Counted from the stretch's first letter, positions 1-5,814 are shown. The stretch is DNA of 7,726 bases from Acidimicrobiia bacterium (GCA_013695075.1 JACDBE010000248.1:1-7726), one strand, 5' to 3'. A program made the numbers and translations. The notes: generated from the letters alone by a model not told the origin.

Positions 1-1857
1 ACCACCGCCCCCGCCCCCGCCGGAGAACCCGCCGCCGCCGCCCGACGACGAGCTGGGCGCCGAGAAGGCCCCCTGCAACGAGCTGCCGATCCCCGAGATA
101 GCGTTGGAGCTGTGCCCGCTGGTGTAGCCGTGGTCGCCGTACCAATACAGCGACGAGGACTGCTGCAGCTCGGGAGGAGCCGCGATGCGGGCTGCGGTGA
201 GCACCTCGTCGGCCACCCCGAAGGCGATGGCGTATACCAGGTACTCCTCCCACAGGGCGATGGAGATAGCCGGTGCCTCCTCGAACCTCCCGAAGTCGCG
301 CAGGTAGCTGCGAAAGGCGTTCCAGCGGGCGTCGAGCAGCGCCCCGGCGGGACTGCGCCGCACCCATGCCCGGCGGTTGAAGCCGCTGACCACGGCGAGG
401 CCGATACCGAGCACCCCAAAGATCACCAGCCCGGTACGCAGCAGGACGGGATCGAAGATGGTGGTGTAACGGTCGAGCAGCGGGGTGACCACGAACCAAC
501 CGAGCAGCCCCACCCCCACCACCGCCGCCGCCACGACCCAGGGGAGGTACCGCCCGGTCTCGTCGAGCAACTTGTCGGCGACGAGCTGCTTCTTGGCCTG
601 GGTGGCGAAGGCGACGAAGCTCTCGTGGTTGGCGGATGGGTTCTCCCGGATCTTGATGCGGAACTCGGTGAGCGCCACCGGGCCCTCGCCAAGGACCCGC
701 CGCAACACCTCCATCACCTCCGCCTCGACGTCGTCCAGCTTGGGGCTGTCGCCGGTCGGGGGCGCCACGGCAAGTCCCAGGTCGGAGATCTGCTCGGTAC
801 GCAGCCCGAACCAGGTCTTGCGCTCAACGGTGGTCGGGGTTGCCACCAGGGCGCCTTTGCGAATCAGATCGAACATGGTGGCGGTAAATGCCGCCTCGTC
901 CACCCTGCCCTGGCTGCGCAGCCCGGCAACCATCGCCGGACCGTGCTCGCTGGGCGGGGACTGCTCGTACTCCCGGTCGTAGGTGACGCCGGGTTCCCGC
1001 CCGAAGCGCACGTAGCCACCGAACAGGGTGATGGGGACCAGTGCCAGCAACCCTGCCAGGGCGAACAGGGAGCCTCGGTCGGCGCGGCGTTCGCTGTTGG
1101 TGCGATCTGCCTCGGCGGCCTCTTCGTCGAGGATGCCCCCTAGACCTTCCCCTGCGATGACGGTGGCCCCCTCGGTGGAGGTGAGCACCGACCGGGGCAG
1201 CACCACCCGCATCTCGACGAACTGGCGAGCGGGGATGTCGCCCGCGGACAGGGTGGGGGTCAGCCCATCGGCACCAAGGGAGGTCTCGCCGGCGACGGTA
1301 CTGGGGTGCCCGAACACCCGCACCTCCCCGGCTGCCCCTGCCCCCGGATAGGAGAAGGCGGCGGTGAGCCGGTCGACACCGGTATCCCACTCCTCGCCCC
1401 ACACCTGGAGGTTGACGTCTACTACGTCGTCGTAGGCGACGGCGAGCCCGGCCATCCGGTAGGTGATGGTGAAGGTGTGCCGCTCGCTGAACGCCAAGTA
1501 GTGCCACACCACCCTGGTCACCGACTCGCGGTCCTCCACGCCGAAGGTGCCGGGATCGTCGAACGACCCCAGCTCGGTGGAGGCCCCCGGGGCGTATGGC
1601 AGCCCGCCCTCGCTGACCATGACGTCGCCGATGCTCTCCCCGCGGCGTAGCGGGATGTCGCGGTAGGCGCCGCTGAAGTCGCCGTCGAAGGCGAAGGTGA
1701 GGTGCTCGGCAACCTCGACCGAGCCGTCGGTAAGCAGGATGACTTCGACGTCGACCTCGGGAAAGGTGAACGACTTGGCGGCCGCGGGGGCGGCGACGGC
1801 GAAGACGGCAACCACCGCTGCGGTGACGACCAGCAGGCCCCGCCGCCCGGCGGTCAC
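1..1857 (-). CDS. DUF2207 family membrane protein, C-terminus cut by window edge
   Basis: The reading frame is open from a GTG at 1857 to base 1, giving 619 residues with no stop. Residues 1-27 form a signal peptide: two arginines, a hydrophobic stretch and an APAAA-KS cleavage region. An extracytoplasmic beta-rich domain follows and includes VWGEEWDT at 152-159, resembling the conserved Trp-Gly motif of DUF2207. Membrane segments are at about 264-283, 439-461 and 472-493. The segment between them (about 300-430) is probably a cytoplasmic winged-helix-like region. The tail is SSSSGGGGGFSGGGGGGG (603 to the edge), the typical Gly-rich end of the family, so only a few residues should be missing. 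The GTG is preceded by GGTGG six bases upstream and starts 38 bases after the lemA stop, so the two are probably cotranscribed. Function is not established; the family is often found next to LemA and is presumed to act at the cell envelope. The family call is from remembered motifs. Confidence 0.87.
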   Translation of the reverse strand, partial: MTAGRRGLLVVTAAVVAVFAVAAPAAAKSFTFPEVDVEVILLTDGSVEVAEHLTFAFDGDFSGAYRDIPLRRGESIGDVMVSEGGLPYAPGASTELGSFDDPGTFGVEDRESVTRVVWHYLAFSERHTFTITYRMAGLAVAYDDVVDVNLQVWGEEWDTGVDRLTAAFSYPGAGAAGEVRVFGHPSTVAGETSLGADGLTPTLSAGDIPARQFVEMRVVLPRSVLTSTEGATVIAGEGLGGILDEEAAEADRTNSERRADRGSLFALAGLLALVPITLFGGYVRFGREPGVTYDREYEQSPPSEHGPAMVAGLRSQGRVDEAAFTATMFDLIRKGALVATPTTVERKTWFGLRTEQISDLGLAVAPPTGDSPKLDDVEAEVMEVLRRVLGEGPVALTEFRIKIRENPSANHESFVAFATQAKKQLVADKLLDETGRYLPWVVAAAVVGVGLLGWFVVTPLLDRYTTIFDPVLLRTGLVIFGVLGIGLAVVSGFNRRAWVRRSPAGALLDARWNAFRSYLRDFGRFEEAPAISIALWEEYLVYAIAFGVADEVLTAARIAAPPELQQSSSLYWYGDHGYTSGHSSNAISGIGSSLQGAFSAPSSSSGGGGGFSGGGGGGG

Positions 1858-1895
1858 CCCAACCCACCGAACCGGGAACCGCTCGGCGCTGCGGG

Positions 1896-2462
1896 TCAGA
1901 ACTCCACCTCGGGAACCGACCGACCCTCCTCCTCGATCTCGAAGAAGGGTCCCCGGCGGAACCCGGCCAGCGAGGCCACCACGTTGGAGGGGAAGGTCTC
2001 CACGGCGTTGTTCAGGCTCAGCGTGCTGTCGTTGAAGATCTGCCGGGCCACGGCGATGTCGCCCTCGATCTCACCCAGATCCGCCTGGAGCCGCTGGAAG
2101 TTCTCGGTGGCCCGCAGCTCGGGGTACTCCTCGGCCAAAGCGAACAGGCTGCGCAGCGCACCGGTGAGCAGGTTCTCCGCCTGGGCGGTGTCGGTGACCC
2201 CGGAAGCGGCCATGGCGGCGTTGCGGGCCTCGACCACCGCCTCGAACGTCCCTGCCTCGTGGGCGGCGTAGCCCTTTACCGTCTCCACCAGGTTTGGCAC
2301 CAAGTCGTGGCGCTTCTTCAGCTGGACGTCGATCTGGGACCAGGCGTTCTGGGTGCGGTTGCGCAGCCGAACCAGCCGGTTGTACATGACGATCGCCCAC
2401 ACGATGAGCAGCACCACCACGGCGATGACGACGATGACGAGGAGGTTGGACACGGCGTGCAT
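1896..2462 (-). CDS. lemA: LemA family protein
   Basis: A protein of 188 residues, the usual LemA length. Residues 5-27 are one hydrophobic membrane anchor (NLLVIVVIAVVVLLIVWAIV), followed by the family hallmark YNRLVRLRN (27-35) and then NAWSQIDVQLKKRHDLVPNL (39-58). The rest is a helical bundle with the conserved ENFQRLQADLGEIEGDIAVA (120-139), then the RQIFND motif and an FPSN segment near 157-160. LemA proteins are membrane-anchored helical-bundle proteins of poorly defined envelope function. The ATG at 2462 gives the full anchor. A GTG three codons later (2453) would also keep it. Neither has a convincing ribosome binding site, so a leaderless or near-leaderless transcript is possible. 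A much longer in-frame extension upstream to about 3257 is open, but it crosses repeats and antisense coding sequence and is rejected. It is first in an operon with the downstream DUF2207 gene. Confidence 0.93.
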   Translation of the reverse strand: MHAVSNLLVIVVIAVVVLLIVWAIVMYNRLVRLRNRTQNAWSQIDVQLKKRHDLVPNLVETVKGYAAHEAGTFEAVVEARNAAMAASGVTDTAQAENLLTGALRSLFALAEEYPELRATENFQRLQADLGEIEGDIAVARQIFNDSTLSLNNAVETFPSNVVASLAGFRRGPFFEIEEEGRSVPEVEF

Positions 2463-2491
2463 CGTACGGATCGGCCGGCGTCTCCGCCAAC

Positions 2492-2523
2492 CGCCACGAC
2501 CTTGAAGCGCCACGACCTTGAAG
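2492..2523. repeat. Perfect tandem duplication, 2 x 16 bp
   Basis: The unit CGCCACGACCTTGAAG occurs twice back to back, at 2492-2507 and 2508-2523, with no mismatch. On the minus strand it reads CTTCAAGGTCGTGGCG and lies 30 to 61 bases upstream of the lemA start codon, in the expected promoter or 5'-leader zone. It may be a duplicated regulator site or a simple recent slippage duplication. Confidence 0.9.
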
Positions 2524-2541
2524 TTCTCCCTCCCCGCCGCC

Positions 2542-2571
2542 GACGTTCCCCTAGCGCCACTGACGTTCCCC
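2542..2571 (-). repeat. Direct repeat pair GGGGAACGTC, 20-bp spacing
   Basis: On the minus strand GGGGAACGTC occurs at 2571-2562 and again at 2551-2542, exactly 20 bases apart, roughly two helical turns. Both lie upstream of lemA and of the 16-bp duplication. They could be sites on the same DNA face for a regulator. GGAAC resembles the -35 element of some actinobacterial extracytoplasmic-function sigma factors, but no matching -10 element is at the right distance. Confidence 0.6.
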
Positions 2572-2595
2572 CATCCCGCCTCGATGCGCTCGGCA

Positions 2596-2613
2596 CCCAT
2601 CCCCAAGGGAGGG
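2596..2613. repeat. Small GGGAGGG palindrome, copy 1
   Basis: CCCaTCCC-CAA-GGGAGGG forms a 7-bp stem with one bulged A. The flank AGGGAGGGGAAAC nearly repeats the flank of copy 2 (AGGGAGGGGACAC), 36 bases away. Confidence 0.55.
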
Positions 2614-2631
2614 GAAACTGATCGCTCCGCA

Positions 2632-2648
2632 CCCTCCCAGAGGGAGGG
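2632..2648. repeat. Small GGGAGGG palindrome, copy 2
   Basis: CCCTCCC-AGA-GGGAGGG is a perfect 7-bp inverted repeat with a 3-base loop. There is no T-tract on either side, so it is not a standard intrinsic terminator. It looks like one member of a family of short interspersed palindromes, with copy 1 just upstream and a variant inside the pseudogene. Confidence 0.7.
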
Positions 2649-2853
2649 GACACCCAGCCCCCGCGGTCGCCGAGTTCTGCCGAGGGCGGGTTCCTCGGGC
2701 TGGACAACATCAGCGTGTTCAACCGGTCCGACACCCTTTCTGGGGGCGCCGAGCTGGATCAGTCCGACGGCACGGCGTGGATGGCCTGCTACACCCTGGA
2801 GATGTTCAAGATCGCCGTCGAACTCGCCGCTGAGGAGCCGGTAACCAGGACCT

Positions 2854-2871
2854 GGCCACCAATGGGTGGCC
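2854..2871. repeat. Perfect 7-bp inverted repeat at pseudogene junction
   Basis: GGCCACC-AATG-GGTGGCC lies between conserved blocks 1 and 2 of the glucosidase remnant, where several hundred residues appear to be missing. It may be the scar of the deletion or a hairpin that promoted it. Confidence 0.65.
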
Positions 2872-2927
2872 GACGCCTCGCCGACCGGGTGCTCTCCCTG
2901 TTCCTTGCAGAGGATGACGGGCCGCCG

Positions 2928-2945
2928 CCTTCCCTGCGGGGGAGG
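2928..2945. repeat. Variant GGGAGGG palindrome inside the pseudogene, copy 3
   Basis: CCTTCCC-TGCG-GGGGAGG can form a 7-bp stem with one G-U wobble. Its translation (PSLRGRGG) replaces normal glucosidase sequence between blocks 2 and 3, which suggests insertion of an interspersed palindrome into a gene no longer under selection. Confidence 0.5.
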
Positions 2946-3144
2946 GGAGGGCTGGTGCCCGACCCGTCGTGGCACACCGAGCCGCTGTTCCACGAGTACT
3001 TCCACGGTGACAGCGGCTCGCACCAGACCGGATGGACCGGGCTGGTGGCGAACCTGCTCGACCGTCGGGCGCAACGCCGCCCCGGATGACTCCGGCACGG
3101 GGGGGACGGGGCCTGTATCGTTGACAGCCGGGAAGAACTGCCAC

Positions 3145-3150
3145 GGAGGT
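3145..3150 (+). promoter_or_regulatory. Ribosome binding site for DUF4404 gene
   Basis: GGAGGT lies six bases before the GTG at 3157 and decides that start; no other in-frame start has a comparable site. Confidence 0.8.
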
Positions 3151-3156
3151 TGCCGC

Positions 3157-3414
3157 GTGAGCGACGAGGTGAGACGCAACGTCGAGCGGCTCCACGAGGA
3201 GCTGACCGAGGCCGCCGATGCCGGCGACGAGCACGCCCGCCAGATGCTGACCCACATCGGAGACTATCTGGACCGCGACGACCCCGGCGACGAGGAGCAC
3301 GAGGCGCTGCGCCACCGGCTCGACGAGGCGCTGGTCCGTTTCGATACCGAGCATCCCACGTTGTCGGGCGCCATCAAGGGCGTGGTCGATTCGCTGGGAG
3401 CCGCCGGGATCTGA
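3157..3414 (+). CDS. DUF4404 family small protein
   Basis: 85 residues, starting at GTG with a strong ribosome binding site. The N-terminal half is charged and helical (VRRNVERLHEELTEAADAGD), with a coiled-coil-like helix through the LHEEL segment. The C-terminal half, from ALVRFDTEHPTLSGAIKG to DSLGAAGI at the end, matches the family signature RFE-x-HP-x-LT and the terminal LG-x-x-GI. The length is normal for DUF4404. No signal peptide, membrane segment or catalytic motif is present, and the protein is acidic and soluble. Function is unknown. It stands alone: the decayed glucosidase lies 67 bases upstream on the same strand, and a convergent peroxiredoxin gene lies downstream. Transcription must start within or just after the pseudogene; no clear promoter was identified. 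Confidence 0.88.
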   Translation: MSDEVRRNVERLHEELTEAADAGDEHARQMLTHIGDYLDRDDPGDEEHEALRHRLDEALVRFDTEHPTLSGAIKGVVDSLGAAGI

Positions 3415-3434
3415 CACCGCACCAGACCCGGGCT

Positions 3435-3457
3435 CCGGCCCCGGAACGCCGGGCCGG
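3435..3457. terminator. Hairpin between convergent genes
   Basis: CCGGcCCCGG-AACG-CCGGGCCGG forms a 9-bp all-GC stem with one bulged C and a 4-base loop. It lies in the 48-base gap between the DUF4404 stop and the peroxiredoxin stop. There is no T-tract on either strand, as is common for actinobacterial terminators, and its symmetry would let it serve both genes. Confidence 0.5.
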
Positions 3458-3462
3458 CAGGG

Positions 3463-4047
3463 TCAGCGCTCGGTAAGCAGCGCCATTGCCTCGGCGGCGG
3501 CCCGGTCCGGGGGGAACACCGGGTAGATCACGGTGTCGATGCGTCCCTCCGCCAGGATCATGGTCAGCCGTTTCAGCAGCGTGACGCCGGCGATCTCCAT
3601 GGTGGGCAGCCCGATGGCGGTGGCCAGCTCCAGGTCGGCGTCGCTGAGCAACGGGTAAGGGAGCGCCAGCCGCTCCACCGCCTCCCGCTGATACGCCATG
3701 TCCTGGGTGGACAGCCCGCACACGGCGGCGCCGATGGCGGCGAAGTCGGCGGCCAGGTCCCGAAACGAGCACACCTCCGACGTACAGCCCCGGGCACCCG
3801 GGATGTCGTCCCAGTCGGGGACCAGAGGAGCGTCACCGGGTCGACCCGTTCGGGGATAGGCGAACACCACCATCGGCTGCTTTCGGCTGCGTGCAGCCAG
3901 GTCGACCGTGCTCCCGTCGGTGGCCGGAAGCGGAACCGCGGGCAAGAGCGTGCCGGCCAGGTGACCGGCGCCTCCGTCGTCAGCTGGAATCGGCAGGTCG
4001 TCAGGCAGCGACATGAGATCGGGTGCGGCGTCGTCCATCCGTCCCAT
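3463..4047 (-). CDS. Peroxiredoxin (AhpC/TSA, PrxQ/BCP-like)
   Basis: 194 residues with a thioredoxin-fold peroxiredoxin pattern: MVVFAYPRTGRPG (59-71), then GARGCTSEVCSFRD (84-97), then VCGLSTQD (109-116) and LALPYPLLSD (127-136). C88 should be the peroxidatic cysteine and C93, five residues on, the resolving cysteine, giving the C-x4-C arrangement of PrxQ-type enzymes. The expected role is reduction of hydrogen peroxide or organic hydroperoxides in the cytoplasm using a thioredoxin-like donor. Relative to classic PrxQ, about 15-20 extra residues separate the AYP strand from the catalytic cysteine. I recall the same arrangement (YP-x-TGRPG...GARGCT) in other redoxin-family proteins, so it looks like a subfamily trait. 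No signal peptide is present. The start is uncertain: ATG at 4047, 4038 or 4014, none with a strong ribosome binding site. It lies 60 bases downstream of the methyltransferase on the same strand and may share its transcript. Confidence 0.88.
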   Translation of the reverse strand: MGRMDDAAPDLMSLPDDLPIPADDGGAGHLAGTLLPAVPLPATDGSTVDLAARSRKQPMVVFAYPRTGRPGDAPLVPDWDDIPGARGCTSEVCSFRDLAADFAAIGAAVCGLSTQDMAYQREAVERLALPYPLLSDADLELATAIGLPTMEIAGVTLLKRLTMILAEGRIDTVIYPVFPPDRAAAEAMALLTER

Positions 4048-4107
4048 TCTGGCCGATCACTGGTACCTCAGGCACGACGGCTCTTAGGTGACCATCGGCA
4101 TGTCGGG

Positions 4108-4686
4108 TCAGGGAGCGACCGCCCTCATCACCACGAGAGGCTTGCCATCGACGTCGTGAACGGTCCAGTCCACGGTGGAGAAACCCACCGCCTGCATGCG
4201 TTGGCGCACGCCTTCGACCTCTGTCTCGTCCAGGCCATGGCTGCCCGGGCGATCGGTCAGCCGCTCGGCGAGGTGGAAGACGCCACCCAGTTCCAGGACC
4301 CTACGCGCCTCGGCGATGCCGGCGTCCCGATCGGGCCAATGATGGAAAGCCGAGATCGTCCACGCCACCGTGAACGAGCCGTCGGGGAAGGGGAGCGACT
4401 CGGCACCGGCCACCTCGACACGGGCCGTGGGCACTCGCCTGGCCGCCTGCCGGGCCAGTTTCTCGGTTGGGTCCACCCCGGTAACGGAGCCGTCGGTGAT
4501 CACTGCCGCGGCCTGCTCCAGGGCAGCACCAACGCCGCATCCGATGTCGAGCACCCGGTCGCGGGGGCGCAGCCCGGCCAACTCGACGACGACGCGATTG
4601 GTGGCCGGGTTGCGATGGAAGAGGCCAAAGATCGTCGCCCACACCCGTCCGAAGGGCCCGGTGTTCGGTACAAAACCCAGCCTCAT
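4108..4686 (-). CDS. Class I SAM-dependent methyltransferase
   Basis: 192 residues. Motif I is RVLDIGCGVGAA (44-55), which binds S-adenosylmethionine. The acidic residue ending the second strand is D72 in TGVDPTEKL. AESLPFPDGSFTVAWTISAF (95-114) covers motifs II and III, and RRVLELGGVFHLAE (128-141) is the usual motif following the adenine site. This is the Methyltransf_11 type; the substrate cannot be told, but a small molecule is more likely than nucleic acid. The protein is cytoplasmic with no membrane segment. Its ATG overlaps the stop of the WYL regulator as ATGA (4686-4683), and no separate ribosome binding site is evident, so translation is probably coupled. Being locked to the regulator and divergent from an exporter suggests that it modifies or detoxifies the compound the system handles; that link is inference. 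Confidence 0.9.
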   Translation of the reverse strand: MRLGFVPNTGPFGRVWATIFGLFHRNPATNRVVVELAGLRPRDRVLDIGCGVGAALEQAAAVITDGSVTGVDPTEKLARQAARRVPTARVEVAGAESLPFPDGSFTVAWTISAFHHWPDRDAGIAEARRVLELGGVFHLAERLTDRPGSHGLDETEVEGVRQRMQAVGFSTVDWTVHDVDGKPLVVMRAVAP

Positions 4687-5648
4687 GGCGGCACCGAGGC
4701 GGCGAGACGGCCGCTGATGTCGCGGATGTGGTCGATGAGCTCCACCGGCTGGTGCACCTCGAAGTCGACGCCGATGAGCAGGATGCTCGCCGCCAGCCAC
4801 TCCAGCGAGTCGCCCTTGGTGCGGAACCGGCAGCGGCCATTGTCGAGAGCTTCGAGCTGACCTTCGGCGACGTACTGCATGCGGTGGGCGGCCTCGTCCA
4901 CCGAGGCATGCAGGGTCACTGCCACATCGTATCGAGCCGGGGCGGCGGCGATGGCCTGGGCGACGAAATCGGCGGCATCGTCGGCAGGTAGGACCCGAGC
5001 ATCGAACCGCCACGCCGTTGCCACCAGATCCCGCAGCCGATCGACCCGGAAGGTACGCCAATCCTCCCTGACCAGATCCCACGCCACCAGGTACCACCTG
5101 CGGCCGGCGGAGACCAGCCGGTACGGCTCCACCCGACGGTCGCTCTCCACCCCCTCCCTGCTGCGGTAGGCGAAGCGGACCCGCTCCTGGTCGCGGCAGG
5201 CCTGGGCGAGCACAGCCAAGGTGGTGGCGTCGACCTGTGGACCGGAGCCCGCCATGGGCACCGTGTAGGTGCTGAGGGCGTTGATCTTGACGCGGAGGCG
5301 GCTGGGGAGCACCTGCTCCAGCTTGGCAAGGGCCCGCAGCGAGATCTCCTCGATTCCGGTGAGGGTGCCCACGGTGGCGCTGCGCAGACCGACGGCGATG
5401 GCCACCGCCTCCTCGTCGTCGAGCAGCAGTGGCGGCAACGATGAGCCCGCCTCCAGCTGGTAGCCACCGACGGCACCGCGTCGGGCGTGCACCACGTATC
5501 CCAGGGTGCGCAGCCGGTCGATGTCCCGACGCAGGGTGCGCCGGCTGACCAGCAGCCGCTCGGCCAGCTCGACACCGTTCCAGAACCTGTGGGTCTGCAG
5601 TAGCGAGAGCAGCCGCAGCATCCGCGATGTGGTGTCCACGATCTCCAC
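4683..5648 (-). CDS. WYL-domain transcriptional regulator (YafY/DeoR-like HTH)
   Basis: 321 residues in the standard HTH-WYL-WCX layout. Residues 7-62 form a winged helix-turn-helix (TSRMLRLLSLLQ, LAERLLVSRRTLRRDIDRLR, then the wing GAVGGYQL). The middle WYL domain (about 140-210) carries RRWYLVAWD with W185-Y186-L187, and then TFRVDRLRDL (199-208). The C-terminal extension (about 238-316) includes AEGQLEALDNGRCRFRT. WYL domains are regarded as ligand-sensing modules, including for nucleic acids. Here it is probably a local regulator of the divergent ABC exporter, the methyltransferase and itself. The start is GTG at 5648, directly after an in-frame stop (TGA, 5657-5655) and one of few options. 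GTG at 5639 is equally plausible and would leave MDTTSRML as the N-terminus. Candidate operators lie 16 to 53 bases upstream of the start, consistent with autoregulation. Confidence 0.92.
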   Translation of the reverse strand: MEIVDTTSRMLRLLSLLQTHRFWNGVELAERLLVSRRTLRRDIDRLRTLGYVVHARRGAVGGYQLEAGSSLPPLLLDDEEAVAIAVGLRSATVGTLTGIEEISLRALAKLEQVLPSRLRVKINALSTYTVPMAGSGPQVDATTLAVLAQACRDQERVRFAYRSREGVESDRRVEPYRLVSAGRRWYLVAWDLVREDWRTFRVDRLRDLVATAWRFDARVLPADDAADFVAQAIAAAPARYDVAVTLHASVDEAAHRMQYVAEGQLEALDNGRCRFRTKGDSLEWLAASILLIGVDFEVHQPVELIDHIRDISGRLAASVPP

Positions 5649-5663
5649 GATATCTCACAATGC

Positions 5664-5678
5664 GGTCACGAAGTGGCC
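5664..5678. promoter_or_regulatory. Candidate operator O1 (15-bp palindrome)
   Basis: GGTCAC-gaa-GTGGCC is an inverted repeat with 6-base arms, one mismatch and a 3-base spacer. It shares design and sequence with O2, whose centre is 23 bases away. It ends 16 bases upstream of the WYL regulator start codon. Confidence 0.6.
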
Positions 5679-5686
5679 TAATTGTC

Positions 5687-5701
5687 GGTTACGTTGTGAC
5701 C
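5687..5701. promoter_or_regulatory. Candidate operator O2 (15-bp palindrome)
   Basis: GGTTAC-gtt-GTGACC has the same 6-3-6 layout, also with a single arm mismatch. The outer halves of O1 and O2 (GGTCAC at 5664, GTGACC at 5696) are themselves perfect complements, so the whole 38-bp stretch has overall symmetry. Confidence 0.6.
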
Positions 5702-5711
5702 AGACTGAGGA

Positions 5712-5726
5712 GGTCCCGTCGGGAAC
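5712..5726. promoter_or_regulatory. Weaker third palindrome (possible O3 or leader hairpin)
   Basis: GGTCCC-gtc-GGGAAC again has 6-base arms with one mismatch around a 3-base spacer, centred 25 bases from O2. The inner bases differ from O1 and O2, so it may be a degenerate operator, an mRNA leader hairpin or coincidence. Confidence 0.3.
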
Positions 5727-5803
5727 ACAACATCGCCGCGATGAGTTCGTGGAGGCCGAGGCGTCTCCACCGCACTGAACCGAACTAGCCCAACCACCAG
5801 GAT

Positions 5804-5810
5804 GAGGTGA
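5804..5810 (+). promoter_or_regulatory. Ribosome binding site for the ABC ATPase
   Basis: GAGGTGA is a long match to the anti-Shine-Dalgarno sequence, four bases before the ATG at 5815, and fixes that start. Confidence 0.85.
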
Positions 5811-5814
5811 AACC

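Larger units (their letters stand above)
2463..2678. other. Repeat-rich intergenic region upstream of lemA
   Basis: No gene is supported here. Frames that are open in this stretch give low-complexity proline/arginine-rich translations with no recognisable domain. It holds the 16-bp tandem duplication, the GGGGAACGTC pair and two GGGAGGG palindromes listed separately. It must contain the lemA promoter on the minus strand, but I could not pick a convincing -10/-35 pair. Confidence 0.6.
2679..3089 (+). pseudogene. Decayed MGH1-like/GH63-type glucosidase remnant
   Basis: Three blocks match conserved stretches I recall from MGH1-like glycoside hydrolases (GH63-related glucosidases of roughly 850-900 residues). 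Block 1 (2682-2837) reads EGGFLGLDNISVFNRSD then DGTAWMACYTLEMFKIAVEL, the substrate-site region. Block 2 (about 2871-2918) reads RRLADRVLSLFLAEDDG. Block 3 (2955-3086) reads VPDPSWHTEPLFHEYFHGD then GSHQTGWTGLVANLL, normally the extreme C-terminus. In intact enzymes blocks 1 and 2 are separated by a few hundred residues including a catalytic part, so a large internal deletion is inferred. HGDSGSHQTGWT also looks short by several residues of the usual G-x-GLGASHQTGWT. Everything N-terminal is absent. The frame stays open to TGA at 3087-3089. The only possible start, GTG at 2715, lies inside block 1 with no ribosome binding site. A functional enzyme is very unlikely. No frameshift was found. 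Confidence 0.8.
5649..5814. promoter_or_regulatory. Divergent promoter region, WYL regulator / ABC exporter
   Basis: This 166-bp gap must hold promoters for both directions. It is locally AT-richer around CCTAATTGT (5677-5685), between two palindromes. I could not assign a confident -10/-35 pair on either strand. A 15-codon ORF (ATG 5741 to TAG) is present but lacks a properly spaced ribosome binding site. Confidence 0.7.

Noticed and set aside
824..1867. Long minus-strand ORF rich in Arg and His, and plus-strand ORFs at 112-1143 and 1306-1650
   Set aside because: They overlap the DUF2207 frame, which has a signal peptide, membrane helices and the family's Gly-rich tail; the rivals are low-complexity translations without domains.
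3121..3149. TTGACA at 3121-3126 as a -35 element for the DUF4404 gene
   Set aside because: A 17-base spacer puts the -10 on CGGAGG, which is the ribosome binding site; no -10 sequence is present.
2463..3257. N-terminal extension of lemA to a 453-residue protein
   Set aside because: The extension crosses the tandem repeat, the palindromes, the antisense of the glucosidase remnant and part of the DUF4404 gene. LemA proteins are normally about 190 residues and begin with the membrane anchor.
4687..5658. N-terminal extension of the methyltransferase to 516 residues, read through the WYL gene in another frame
   Set aside because: The extra part is Arg/Gly/Ala-rich shadow translation. The ATGA overlap start gives a complete methyltransferase.
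5741..5788. 15-codon leader ORF (MSSWRPRRLHRTEPN) before the ABC ATPase
   Set aside because: Its nearest purine-rich site (GAGGAGGT, 5706-5713) is 27 bases upstream, too far for initiation, and nothing else supports translation.
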